Assembly (NCBI GenBank): GCA_029862935.1
Contig: JAOTWK010000010.1
Coordinates: forward strand, 1 to 27,448
Origin: Gemmatimonadota bacterium
Lineage (GTDB): Bacteria; Gemmatimonadota; Gemmatimonadetes; Gemmatimonadales; GWC2-71-9
Reading direction: 5' to 3'
DNA: 27,448 nt
The position numbers and the translations under genes were made by a program. The notes beneath the pieces are model-generated. The model worked only from the letters and a program-made list of their open reading frames with translations, was not told the DNA's origin and did not search any database. Positions within the stretch are counted from its first letter, which is position 1; every line of letters starts with the position of its first letter. Positions 15,522 to 22,239 of the stretch are shown here, piece after piece.

Positions 15522-16256
15522 ATGACAACGCTGATGTGCGGATTGCGACGCCTGACCCCGATCGTGGTGCTTGCGCTGCTCGCGTGCAGCGATCAAACCG
15601 GTCCCCGGGTAGACGACACCGCGACGTTCGCCAAAGGTGGACGCTGGGTCACACTCGATGGTCCCGAGGTCAATGACGGTTTGCCTGACGTGGGCACGGC
15701 GCTGCCGGATATCAGCACCACGACATGCGCGAGCGACGCGAGCCAGACCGACCTCCGTCAGTGCATGTTGCGGCACCTGCCGGATGCGCCGCCGCTCATG
15801 GCCTATGACACGAGCTTCACCGTCGTGCAAGGGGAGAGGGCGGAGTTCGTGCTGCATTATGTGGACCCGGATGTGGGCGATACCGGTGACGAGTGGGGAC
15901 TTCTCGGGACGTGGTTCATGCGTCTCTCGGTTCCCAGAGACGCGCAGATGCTGGATTCCGGCGGGCGGCTTCTGGCGGTCGGAGATACGGTAGAGGTGAC
16001 TGTAACGGTCGACCCCGAGCTGTTCAATGTGGAATTCACGCCGCACGGATCGATCTTCGCAGGGAAGAAGCCTGCGCTGCTCGAGTTCAGCCTGGAGTTC
16101 GCAGAGGTCGCGGACCTGGACCCGTCCGTTTTCGACGTCTGGTATCGCACCGATGCGATGGACAAATGGAACGCTCTTGGCACGCAGTTCGATAAGCGGG
16201 GGATGAAGCTCCAGGCACCGCTCTACCACTTCTCTGGTTACGCGGTGGCGTGGTAA
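15522..16256 (+). CDS. Lipoprotein with ZU5-like domain (HFSGYAVAW family, member 5)
   Basis: The 244-residue lipoprotein has Cys22 in ALLACSDQTGP. It shares with member 4 the SDQTGP start, the AKGGRW motif, the cysteine pair (STTTCASD and RQCMLRH) and PDAPPLMAY. The domain follows as SFTVVQGERAEFVLHYVD, RLSVPRDAQML, VEVTVTVDPELFNVEF, TPHGSIF, DVWYRTD and the end YHFSGYAVAW. AGGAGA at 15508-15513 lies eight bases before the ATG. It follows member 4 after 21 bases and precedes TPR protein 3 after 21 bases, so one transcript is likely. The +2 Ser suggests the outer membrane. Function is unknown. Confidence 0.85.
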   Translation: MTTLMCGLRRLTPIVVLALLACSDQTGPRVDDTATFAKGGRWVTLDGPEVNDGLPDVGTALPDISTTTCASDASQTDLRQCMLRHLPDAPPLMAYDTSFTVVQGERAEFVLHYVDPDVGDTGDEWGLLGTWFMRLSVPRDAQMLDSGGRLLAVGDTVEVTVTVDPELFNVEFTPHGSIFAGKKPALLEFSLEFAEVADLDPSVFDVWYRTDAMDKWNALGTQFDKRGMKLQAPLYHFSGYAVAW

Positions 16257-16277
16257 CGACGGCGAGGTGAGGTCTCC

Positions 16278-17375
16278 ATGAGTGATGTGATCTTGACGGA
16301 CGACGTCTCGAGCGCGCTGGAGGGCACGGTTCTGACGCCCACGGCGTCGCCCGCCACCGACGCGACCTGTCTGTCGCCGGTGGCACCCGGGGTCATTCGG
16401 CAACTCGTCGAGACCGGCCGGTTTGCGGAGGTCGTGCGCTTCCTCCGCGACCAATCCTACACACGGCTCGAGAGCAATCCGGAGTTGGCACTCCTGTTCG
16501 GCATTGCGCTCGCGCGCATCGGCCGGCAGCTGGAGGGACGCCACTGGACATTGACGGCCCTGCGGAGTGCGCAGGATCGCGGGTTGGGCGACGTCGAAGC
16601 TCGCGCGTTCAATGCCTTGGGCGCGCTCGCGTTCGAGGCCGGTGACATGGCCGAGGCCAAGGAACACTGGCTCAAGGCGCGGACGATCGCGACGAGGGAA
16701 CGAGACTACGCGACGGTCGGTCGCTGCTCGAACAACATCGGTATTCTCGAGAATCTCCTGGGTCGGTATGGTGAGGCGGTGGGTGCCTATACCGTAGCGA
16801 TCGCCGCCTACGAACGCTCTCTGTTTCCGCACGGGGCTGCAGAGTCCCAGCACAACCTCGCCATCACGCATCGTGATCAGGGGAATCTTCGGGACGCGCT
16901 CGAGGCTGCAAACCGCGCGGTGGAGGGCGCCCGTGAACTCCATGACACTGAGCTCCTCGCGCGAGCCCTCGCAGGCCGTGCGGAGATTCGGGTCGGCTTC
17001 GGCGAGGCCGAGGCGGCGATTCAGGACATCGAGGAAGCGCTTGCCCTCCATCGCGAGATGGAAGACGTCGTGGATGAAGCCGAAGATCTGCGGATCTTGG
17101 GTCTTGCTCTCGCCGCGGCGGGTGACGCGGCCGGTGGCGAGGCGGTGTTGCGGGATACCATCGTCCGTGCGCGTCGGTTCGAGCGACCGTTGCTCCAGGC
17201 GGCAGCTCGACGTGACCTTGCCGAGTTGCTGAAGGGGACTGGAAGTGTGGAGGAAGCTCAGGTGCTCGCCGCCGCCGCGCGGGAGCAGTTCGAGCGGTGC
17301 GGTGCCGTGGCAGATGTGCGGAAGCTCGACGCGCTGATCGAACAAATGGAGACCGCTCAGGTCACTCCGAGCTGA
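16278..17375 (+). CDS. TPR repeat protein 3 of the lipoprotein operon
   Basis: The 365-residue protein starts with a Thr/Ser-rich stretch of about 30 residues and then TPR repeats. Examples are IALARIGRQLEGRHWTLTAL, GALAFEAGDMAEAKEHWLKA, NNIGILENLLGRYGEAVGAY and HNLAITHRDQGNLRDALEAA. It ends with the KLDALIEQM helix shared with TPR protein 2. The block VIRQLVETGRFAEVVRFLRD corresponds to REIRRLVEDGRDHEVVELLR of TPR protein 1. GAGGTGAGG at 16264-16272 precedes the ATG. It is the last gene of the operon and converges with the HPt gene, with only 12 bases between stops. It is probably a cytoplasmic protein-binding scaffold or regulator. Confidence 0.84.
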   Translation: MSDVILTDDVSSALEGTVLTPTASPATDATCLSPVAPGVIRQLVETGRFAEVVRFLRDQSYTRLESNPELALLFGIALARIGRQLEGRHWTLTALRSAQDRGLGDVEARAFNALGALAFEAGDMAEAKEHWLKARTIATRERDYATVGRCSNNIGILENLLGRYGEAVGAYTVAIAAYERSLFPHGAAESQHNLAITHRDQGNLRDALEAANRAVEGARELHDTELLARALAGRAEIRVGFGEAEAAIQDIEEALALHREMEDVVDEAEDLRILGLALAAAGDAAGGEAVLRDTIVRARRFERPLLQAAARRDLAELLKGTGSVEEAQVLAAAAREQFERCGAVADVRKLDALIEQMETAQVTPS

Positions 17376-17387
17376 TCCCCCCAACAA

Positions 17388-17753
17388 TCAACCCTGCCGG
17401 TCGCTAGTCGTGCTGTCTTCCGCCTGCGCGAGAAAGGCGTGGATGGTGCCGTCAAGTCGGTCGACGCCTTGCTGCGCCTCGTCCAGTTCGGGTTGAGGTG
17501 CAGCGCCTTCCTTGCGCCAGCGACGGCCCAACGTTGCGAGCTCACGCGCCTGCTCAGCCATGTCGTGCGCCTCGAACGTGGCAGCCATCCCCACCAGGGC
17601 ATGTGACGCGACGTGGAATTGCTCAGCTGCCCTGTCGTTGAAGCCCTGGATCAGCTCCGTCAACCCACTCCGGATCCTCTGGAGGCGCTCGGGCAGTCCG
17701 CGCGTGAACTCTTGACGCACCCGGGCGAGGGCGTCGTTGGGGTCGGTCGTCAT
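17388..17753 (-). CDS. HPt (histidine phosphotransfer) domain protein
   Basis: The 121-residue all-helical protein has the HPt signature FHVASHALVGMAATFEAHDM. His51 is the probable phosphorylated residue, followed by the usual Gly/Ala at +4 and a helix with ELATLGRRW. HPt proteins carry phosphate between receiver domains and have no catalytic activity of their own. ATG 17753 was chosen because it places the helix bundle at the N-terminus; longer in-frame starts run into the divergent promoter region and lack family similarity. No strong Shine-Dalgarno sequence is seen. The divergent neighbour at 17898 is an NtrC-type response regulator, and two kinases lie downstream of it. This suggests the protein relays phosphate among them. 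Confidence 0.75.
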   Translation of the reverse strand: MTTDPNDALARVRQEFTRGLPERLQRIRSGLTELIQGFNDRAAEQFHVASHALVGMAATFEAHDMAEQARELATLGRRWRKEGAAPQPELDEAQQGVDRLDGTIHAFLAQAEDSTTSDRQG

Positions 17754-17897
17754 CGGTGTCGCGCCACAGGGGTGCGCCAGGCGCGAGGGAAGATGTGCGC
17801 CGGCTCGCATTGACGAACTGGTGCGAAGGCGCGAGGATTCTCGCCACGGAGAGCCTGTGCTCTTGTATGGAATCGCGTCGCCACCAAGATTGATGCC
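17754..17897. other. Divergent spacer between HPt and NtrC-type genes
   Basis: The 144 bases contain the promoters of both genes. I found no element with the GG-N10-GC sigma-54 spacing and no GTTCCGAATTCGTAAC-like site, so these two genes are probably expressed from an ordinary promoter rather than by the activator. Confidence 0.4.
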
Positions 17898-19265
17898 ATG
17901 CTTCCCACAATCTACATCCTCGACGACGATGTGACGTTCGCCAAGGTCCTCGCCATCAATCTGGGACAGGCGGGCAGGTTCAAGACCGAGATCTTCACGA
18001 CCTCGCAGGAACTGCTCGATCGTCGTGCGGAGAGCCCGCCCCACGCCGTGATCACTGATCTCGTGATGCCGGAGGTAGACGGAATCGAGGTGACGCGACG
18101 GCTGCGAACGATCGACGCGTTGCTGCCCATCTTCGTGCTCACCGCCTATGGGGAGATGGAGACGGCGATCGAGGCATTGAAGGCGGGAGCCACCGAGTAT
18201 CTCACCAAGCCGGTCAACATCGACGAACTGACCACGCTCCTCCGCCGCTCTCTCGCCGAGCAGCCCATCCGGGAGGAAGTGGCGTCACTGCAGCAGACTA
18301 GGAAACAGAGCTTCTCCACGGATGCGATCCTGGGCGATCACGCGCTGGTTCAGGACGTCCGCCAGTTCGTCCATCGAGTGGCGCAGATCCCCCACCCGAC
18401 CGTGCTGCTTTTCGGGGAAAGCGGGACGGGTAAGAATCTCTGCGCGAGCGCCATCCACTACTCGAGTCCCCACTCTACCGGCCGGTTGGTCGAGATCAAC
18501 TGTTCGGCGCTGCCCTCACAGCTGCTGGAGGGAGAGCTCTTTGGTCACCAGAAGGGGGCGTTTACGGATGCCAAGGAGTCCAAACGTGGGCTCATCGAGG
18601 TGGCGAATGGGGGAACGCTCTTTCTCGACGAGATCGGCGACCTCTCACCGGAATTGCAGTCCAAGCTGCTCAATTTCATCGAGTCTCGGCGGTTCCGGCG
18701 CGTGGGAGGAACAGAAGAGATGGAGGTGACGCTGCGCATCATCACGGCCACGAACCGCAACCTGGAAGAGTTGGTGCGAGACGGGAAATTTCGGGAAGAT
18801 CTGTACTATCGAATCCGCGTGGCCACGCACACGCTCCCGTCCCTGCGGGTCATCAAAGACGACCTGCCCGTGTTGGCCGAACACTTCCGCGAGTTCTTCA
18901 ATCGCGAGTTCCGCAAAGATGTGCGTGAGATCCGGGCGACGACCATGGAGTTGCTCCAGCAGTGGGACTGGCCTGGCAACGTGCGTGAGCTGCGCAACGT
19001 CATTGAGCGCGCCATGATCTTCGCTGATGGAACGTCCCTGGAACCGAGTGATCTTCCCGCCTTTGGGATCCGTGAGGGTACGCCGGCGCCCGGGCCGGCC
19101 TCGCAGCGGTCGACTGTTGGGCTCTCTCTCGCTGAGATGGAGAAGGAGCACATTCGGCGCACACTCACCGACTGCGACGGCAGCATTCAGCAGGCGGCTC
19201 AGGTCCTTGGCGTGTCGCGGAAGACGCTGTGGGAGAAGCGAAAGAAGTACGGATTGCTCGAGTAG
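17898..19265 (+). CDS. NtrC-type sigma-54-dependent response regulator
   Basis: The 455-residue activator is complete. The receiver (1-120) has acidic residues DDD at 9-11, phosphoacceptor Asp54 (ITDLVMP), Thr82 and Lys104. The AAA+ domain has Walker A GESGTGKN (173-180), GAFTDA (220-225, Gly to Asp in the sigma-54 contact loop), Walker B LFLDEIG, REDLYYR with both arginine fingers, and WPGNVREL. A Fis-type helix-turn-helix lies at the end (GSIQQAAQVLGVSRKTLWEK). Phosphorylation would let it form a ring and open sigma-54 promoters. It is the obvious candidate to bind the near-palindromes at 9584, 9684, 9715 and 21485 and drive P1-P3. ATG 17898 yields the standard receiver N-terminus. The gene converges with the receiver-kinase gene, four bases apart. 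Confidence 0.93.
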   Translation: MLPTIYILDDDVTFAKVLAINLGQAGRFKTEIFTTSQELLDRRAESPPHAVITDLVMPEVDGIEVTRRLRTIDALLPIFVLTAYGEMETAIEALKAGATEYLTKPVNIDELTTLLRRSLAEQPIREEVASLQQTRKQSFSTDAILGDHALVQDVRQFVHRVAQIPHPTVLLFGESGTGKNLCASAIHYSSPHSTGRLVEINCSALPSQLLEGELFGHQKGAFTDAKESKRGLIEVANGGTLFLDEIGDLSPELQSKLLNFIESRRFRRVGGTEEMEVTLRIITATNRNLEELVRDGKFREDLYYRIRVATHTLPSLRVIKDDLPVLAEHFREFFNREFRKDVREIRATTMELLQQWDWPGNVRELRNVIERAMIFADGTSLEPSDLPAFGIREGTPAPGPASQRSTVGLSLAEMEKEHIRRTLTDCDGSIQQAAQVLGVSRKTLWEKRKKYGLLE

Positions 19266-19269
19266 CGTG

Positions 19270-20448
19270 CTACGCGCTTCGCTCCAGCGCTTCTTCTCGA
19301 GAACTGGGTTCGGAGTCAACCTCTCGCACGGGAAGCTCGAACCAGAACGTCGATCCCTTGCCGTCTTCGCTCTCGATGCCGATTTGGCCGGAGTGCGCTT
19401 CCACTGCCAACTGACAGAAGGCGAGACCAAGGCCGCTCGATGCCTTGCGCGGGCGCCCATTCTTCCCGACCTGACCGAACTTTTGGAAGATCCGATCGTG
19501 GTGTTCCGCCGGGATCCCAGGGCCTCGATCGGATACCGCGATGCGGACGTTCCCGTTTCGCCGCGCGACCTTGACCGTCACGGGCTCTTCCGGAGGTGAG
19601 TAGTCAATGGCGTTGCTTAAGAGATTGAGCACGACTCGGCGGATGAGCTCCGGATCGCACGGGGCGGTTGGGTGTGCTTGCCCTCCGCCGTTTTCCACCC
19701 GCACGCGGAGTGCCGCGGACCCGAGCGCGGTCCGGGCCTCACGGACGACGTCGACGATATCAGTGTCCATGAGTGAGAGCGGCATTGCCCCTGATTCGAG
19801 GCGGTTCACATCCAGGATCGACGTGATCATGCCACTCAGGACCTGTGCACTCTTCACCGCGCCGCTCACGCACTCCATGAGGTTCGGGTGCAGCGTCCGC
19901 TGTCCCTCGTGCTCGAGCAATTGCAGGTCGCACACGATGCCGGTCAACGGTGACCGGAGATCGTGCACCAGCATGTGGACGAGATTGTCGCGGTGCTGTT
20001 CGAGCTCCTTGGTGCGCTGGTACTCTCGCTCGACTCGGTCGTACAGTCTCTTGGTTGCAACGGCATTGCGCACGCGAAGTCGGAGATCCGCGACGTCGAC
20101 CGGTTTCGTGAGAAAGTCGCTGGCACCGGCCGCGATACCGGCGAGCCGATCTTCGCGTCCACGCTGCGCGGTCACGAGGATCACAGGGACTGCCGCCGTG
20201 CGCGGGTCGGCACGCAGGCGCCGGCACACCTCCAACCCATCCATGCCGGGCATCAGGACGTCGAGTAGAATGGCGTCGGGGAGATGCTCGGCGACTCGTT
20301 CCAGCGCCTCGATGCCGTTCGTTGCCTCGACGGTGCGATAGTCTTCCGCGCCGAGGAGTTCCTTCAGGAGAAAGCGATTATCGGCATCGTCGTCGACGAT
20401 GAGGACTTCGGCGTCGGCGACGGCGAGGTCGGCAAACCCGGTGATCAT
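19270..20448 (-). CDS. Receiver-histidine kinase (REC-HisKA-HATPase)
   Basis: The 392-residue soluble protein has an N-terminal receiver with VDDD at 18-21, Asp63 (LLDVLMPGMDG) and the TKP lysine near 115. A coiled-coil linker, a HisKA domain with His162 (HMLVHDLRSPLTG) and an ATPase domain follow; the ATPase has the N box LLSNAID, D-x-GPGIP, and GLGLAFC. With the receiver first, it can be controlled by phosphate from another kinase and then phosphorylate further partners, an intermediate position in a relay. ATG 20448 overlaps the stop of the upstream kinase by four bases (ATGA), so the two are translated together. No membrane or sensor domain is present. Probable partners are the kinase at 20445-21311, the HPt protein and the NtrC-type activator. 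Confidence 0.92.
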   Translation of the reverse strand: MITGFADLAVADAEVLIVDDDADNRFLLKELLGAEDYRTVEATNGIEALERVAEHLPDAILLDVLMPGMDGLEVCRRLRADPRTAAVPVILVTAQRGREDRLAGIAAGASDFLTKPVDVADLRLRVRNAVATKRLYDRVEREYQRTKELEQHRDNLVHMLVHDLRSPLTGIVCDLQLLEHEGQRTLHPNLMECVSGAVKSAQVLSGMITSILDVNRLESGAMPLSLMDTDIVDVVREARTALGSAALRVRVENGGGQAHPTAPCDPELIRRVVLNLLSNAIDYSPPEEPVTVKVARRNGNVRIAVSDRGPGIPAEHHDRIFQKFGQVGKNGRPRKASSGLGLAFCQLAVEAHSGQIGIESEDGKGSTFWFELPVREVDSEPSSREEALERSA

Positions 20449-21311
20449 GTGGCGCTCCTCATCCTGGCGTGTGTCGGGAACTCGACGAAGAATCGGCTCC
20501 CTTCGCCCGTGACTCCCGAGCTTTCGACCCAGATGCGGCCGCCATGGAGCTCGATGATGCGGCGCGTGAGTACCAAGCCGACACCGGAGCGGCGCTCGCG
20601 GCGCGAGGTGAGCGACTCCGCATGCTCGAAATCATCGAACAGCAGTGGCTGGTCGACCGGAGGAATGCCGGTGCCGGTATCGGCGACCTCGATGCGCATC
20701 ATGCTGTGAAATTCGTCACCGGCATCGGGCGCGTCCGAGCCAGGCGGGCCCTTCGAAGCCGTGACCCGCACGGAGCCGCCGGCATCGGTGAACCGGATGG
20801 CGTTGCTGATGAGGTTCGCCAGCGCCTGCCGTAGTTGCTCGGGGTCACACTCGACCAATCCGAGACTGTCTCCGTGTGCCGACAGTTCGACGCCGCGTTC
20901 CTTCGCCGCCGTGGCGTGCTCCGTGATGACACTCTGCACGAGCTGTATAGCGTCCACGGACTTCGGCTCGAGCGCCGTTTCGCCCGCATGGATACGTGCG
21001 AGATCGATCAAATTGTTGATGAGTCCTAGCTGTCGCTGCCCGGCTTCGGTGATCCGCCCTACGTACTTCTGCTGGCGCTCGTTGAGGGAACCGCACTGCT
21101 CCTGTTGCAGAACCTCAGAGAATCCGAGGATGGCATTGAGCGGCGTTCGCAGAGTGTGACCCATGCTGACCAGGAAGCGACTGCGTTGGCTGGCCGTGTC
21201 GCCGCCATCAAGCGTGCAGCGGAGGCGCTCAACCTCTCGCTCGGCTTGTCGCCTCGCCTCCCGCTCGGCTTCAAGCGCTTCCACAAGTCGAGCGACCTCG
21301 TTCCGCTCCAT
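20445..21311 (-). CDS. Soluble histidine kinase with N-terminal coiled coil
   Basis: The 288-residue kinase begins with a charged coiled coil (about 1-36). HisKA follows with His52 in SMGHTLRTPLNAIL (Gly-His-Thr instead of the common Ser-His-Glu), then an ATPase domain with NLISNAIRF, DTGTGIPP and GVGLVLTRR. No PAS, GAF, Cache or membrane segment is visible, so the signal must come from a binding partner, possibly through the coiled coil. The start ATG 21311 has GGAGGT just upstream on the minus strand. Longer frames to 21434 would begin upstream of the predicted transcript. The sigma-54 promoter P3 and two activator-type palindromes lie upstream, which implies feedback control by the NtrC-type protein. 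It forms an operon with the receiver-kinase. Confidence 0.9.
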   Translation of the reverse strand: MERNEVARLVEALEAEREARRQAEREVERLRCTLDGGDTASQRSRFLVSMGHTLRTPLNAILGFSEVLQQEQCGSLNERQQKYVGRITEAGQRQLGLINNLIDLARIHAGETALEPKSVDAIQLVQSVITEHATAAKERGVELSAHGDSLGLVECDPEQLRQALANLISNAIRFTDAGGSVRVTASKGPPGSDAPDAGDEFHSMMRIEVADTGTGIPPVDQPLLFDDFEHAESLTSRRERRSGVGLVLTRRIIELHGGRIWVESSGVTGEGSRFFVEFPTHARMRSAT

Positions 21312-21375
21312 GCCACCTCCATAGGTTGCCGCCATCACCCGGAGACCCGGGGCTTGTGCCGGCATGATTGGAAAG

Positions 21376-21391
21376 AGCACCTCGCGTGCCA
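21376..21391 (-). promoter_or_regulatory. Candidate sigma-54 promoter P3 (kinase operon)
   Basis: On the minus strand the sequence is TGGCACGCGAGGTGCT, which matches TGGCACG-N4-TTGCW with a single mismatch. GG and GC are exactly 10 bases apart. The start site would be near 21365, about 54 bases before ATG 21311. It is the best of the three promoter matches. Confidence 0.75.
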
Positions 21392-21437
21392 CCGGCGACG
21401 GGCTGTCCCTTGAATGTAAGTCTCTGCCAAACATTGC

Positions 21438-21453
21438 CTTACGAATATCGAGC
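21438..21453 (-). promoter_or_regulatory. Candidate activator-binding palindrome, degenerate site 5
   Basis: The plus strand reads CTTACGAATATCGAGC; one arm (TTACGAAT) matches the consensus fully and the other poorly. It lies 46 bases upstream of the P3 -24 box and 47 bases from site 4. Confidence 0.35.
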
Positions 21454-21484
21454 AGCTGAGATTGGCGGGGCGGGAGGTCGACTG

Positions 21485-21500
21485 GTTACGAATTCGGAAC
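21485..21500 (-). promoter_or_regulatory. Candidate activator-binding palindrome, site 4 (best copy)
   Basis: The plus strand reads GTTACGAATTCGGAAC, the minus strand GTTCCGAATTCGTAAC. It is a 16-base palindrome with one mismatched pair around an EcoRI-like core. Its near edge is 93 bases upstream of the P3 -24 box, almost the same distance as sites 1 and 3 keep from P1 and P2. Confidence 0.65.
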
Positions 21501-21540
21501 GGTGCGTGTAACGGCAACAGCGCCGTGTGGCGTGGTCAGA

Positions 21541-22206
21541 TTACTCTCGCTGGCCGTCGATAACCTGGGAGACGGCAAGCAACTGCGCGGTGAAGTCTGA
21601 GCCCTCATCCTTCGAGGCAGGAAGGTTGACGAGAACCCTCGTCCGTGAGGCGACCTGACCGACGCCGAGGGCAATTCCGGAGTGGACGTAGCTCACGACG
21701 CCGGTGATGGTGAGCACTTCCTCCTGTCTCGTGACCCCAGTGATGTGCTCCACATTGACGGCCCTGAGCGGCGCCACGTAGAGCACATCGACTCGATTCC
21801 GTTTGATGGCCATTCGCAGGTCGGTCGTGTCGGTCAGCGCAATCGGAACGCACTGGAGATCGAATTGCTTGGATATGGCGTCGGCGTTGCGGAGTGCCCA
21901 AGCCATTACTTCATCCTTCGTACGAACGGAGAGGCGTACCTGCGGCTGGTATATGACGCCCATGACAAGGGTGCGTTCCGCCCGGCTGGTGAGGCGGCGG
22001 TCGTAGGACAGCACTCTGGAGAGGACTGTCAGCTGCAACTCGACCGGCACAGCCATTTCCTGTGCCATGCCGGCGCTCGGCCAGAGGGTGACTGCCGCGA
22101 CCGCGAGGAACACGTACGTCTGTCGGCGGACGACGTTGAGCGCCGCTCGCAGCCCAAGCCGGGGGCAGCTCGCGCTGGTGTCACGCCGATGAACGAATAG
22201 ATGCAT
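21541..22206 (-). CDS. YfiR family (DUF4154) periplasmic protein
   Basis: The 221-residue exported protein has a long basic N-region, a hydrophobic core (TYVFLAVAAVTLW) and a probable cleavage after AGMAQ. The mature start VPVELQLTVLSRVLSYDRRL is typical of YfiR-like proteins. It is followed by the VDVLYVAP and SGIALGVG blocks of that fold. YfiR in Pseudomonas is a periplasmic inhibitor of the cyclic-di-GMP synthase YfiN. In other bacteria relatives are encoded next to a TonB-type receptor and a hybrid kinase, as here. The ATG at 22206 has AGAGGACGAG just upstream; a GTG at 22233 is the alternative. It follows the TonB receptor gene by 33 bases. In this locus it probably feeds a periplasmic signal to the hybrid kinase; that is inferred. 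Confidence 0.82.
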   Translation of the reverse strand: MHLFVHRRDTSASCPRLGLRAALNVVRRQTYVFLAVAAVTLWPSAGMAQEMAVPVELQLTVLSRVLSYDRRLTSRAERTLVMGVIYQPQVRLSVRTKDEVMAWALRNADAISKQFDLQCVPIALTDTTDLRMAIKRNRVDVLYVAPLRAVNVEHITGVTRQEEVLTITGVVSYVHSGIALGVGQVASRTRVLVNLPASKDEGSDFTAQLLAVSQVIDGQRE

Positions 22207-22239
22207 CTCGTCCTCTATCCGGAGCCTTGTCACCGCTCG

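Larger units (their letters stand above)
21312..21540. other. Control region of the kinase operon, no gene
   Basis: The 229 bases between the kinase start and the YfiR stop hold promoter P3 (21376-21391) and palindromes 5 and 4. An open frame runs from the kinase gene up to 21434 but is unlikely to be translated. The YfiR operon probably ends here, although no clear terminator hairpin is visible. Confidence 0.5.

Noticed and set aside
15474..16256. The invariant HFSGYAVAW end as a PEP-CTERM or LPXTG-like sorting signal.
   Set aside because: There is no hydrophobic helix or basic tail after or around it, and the residues before it continue a beta-domain pattern, so it is more likely the last strand of the fold.
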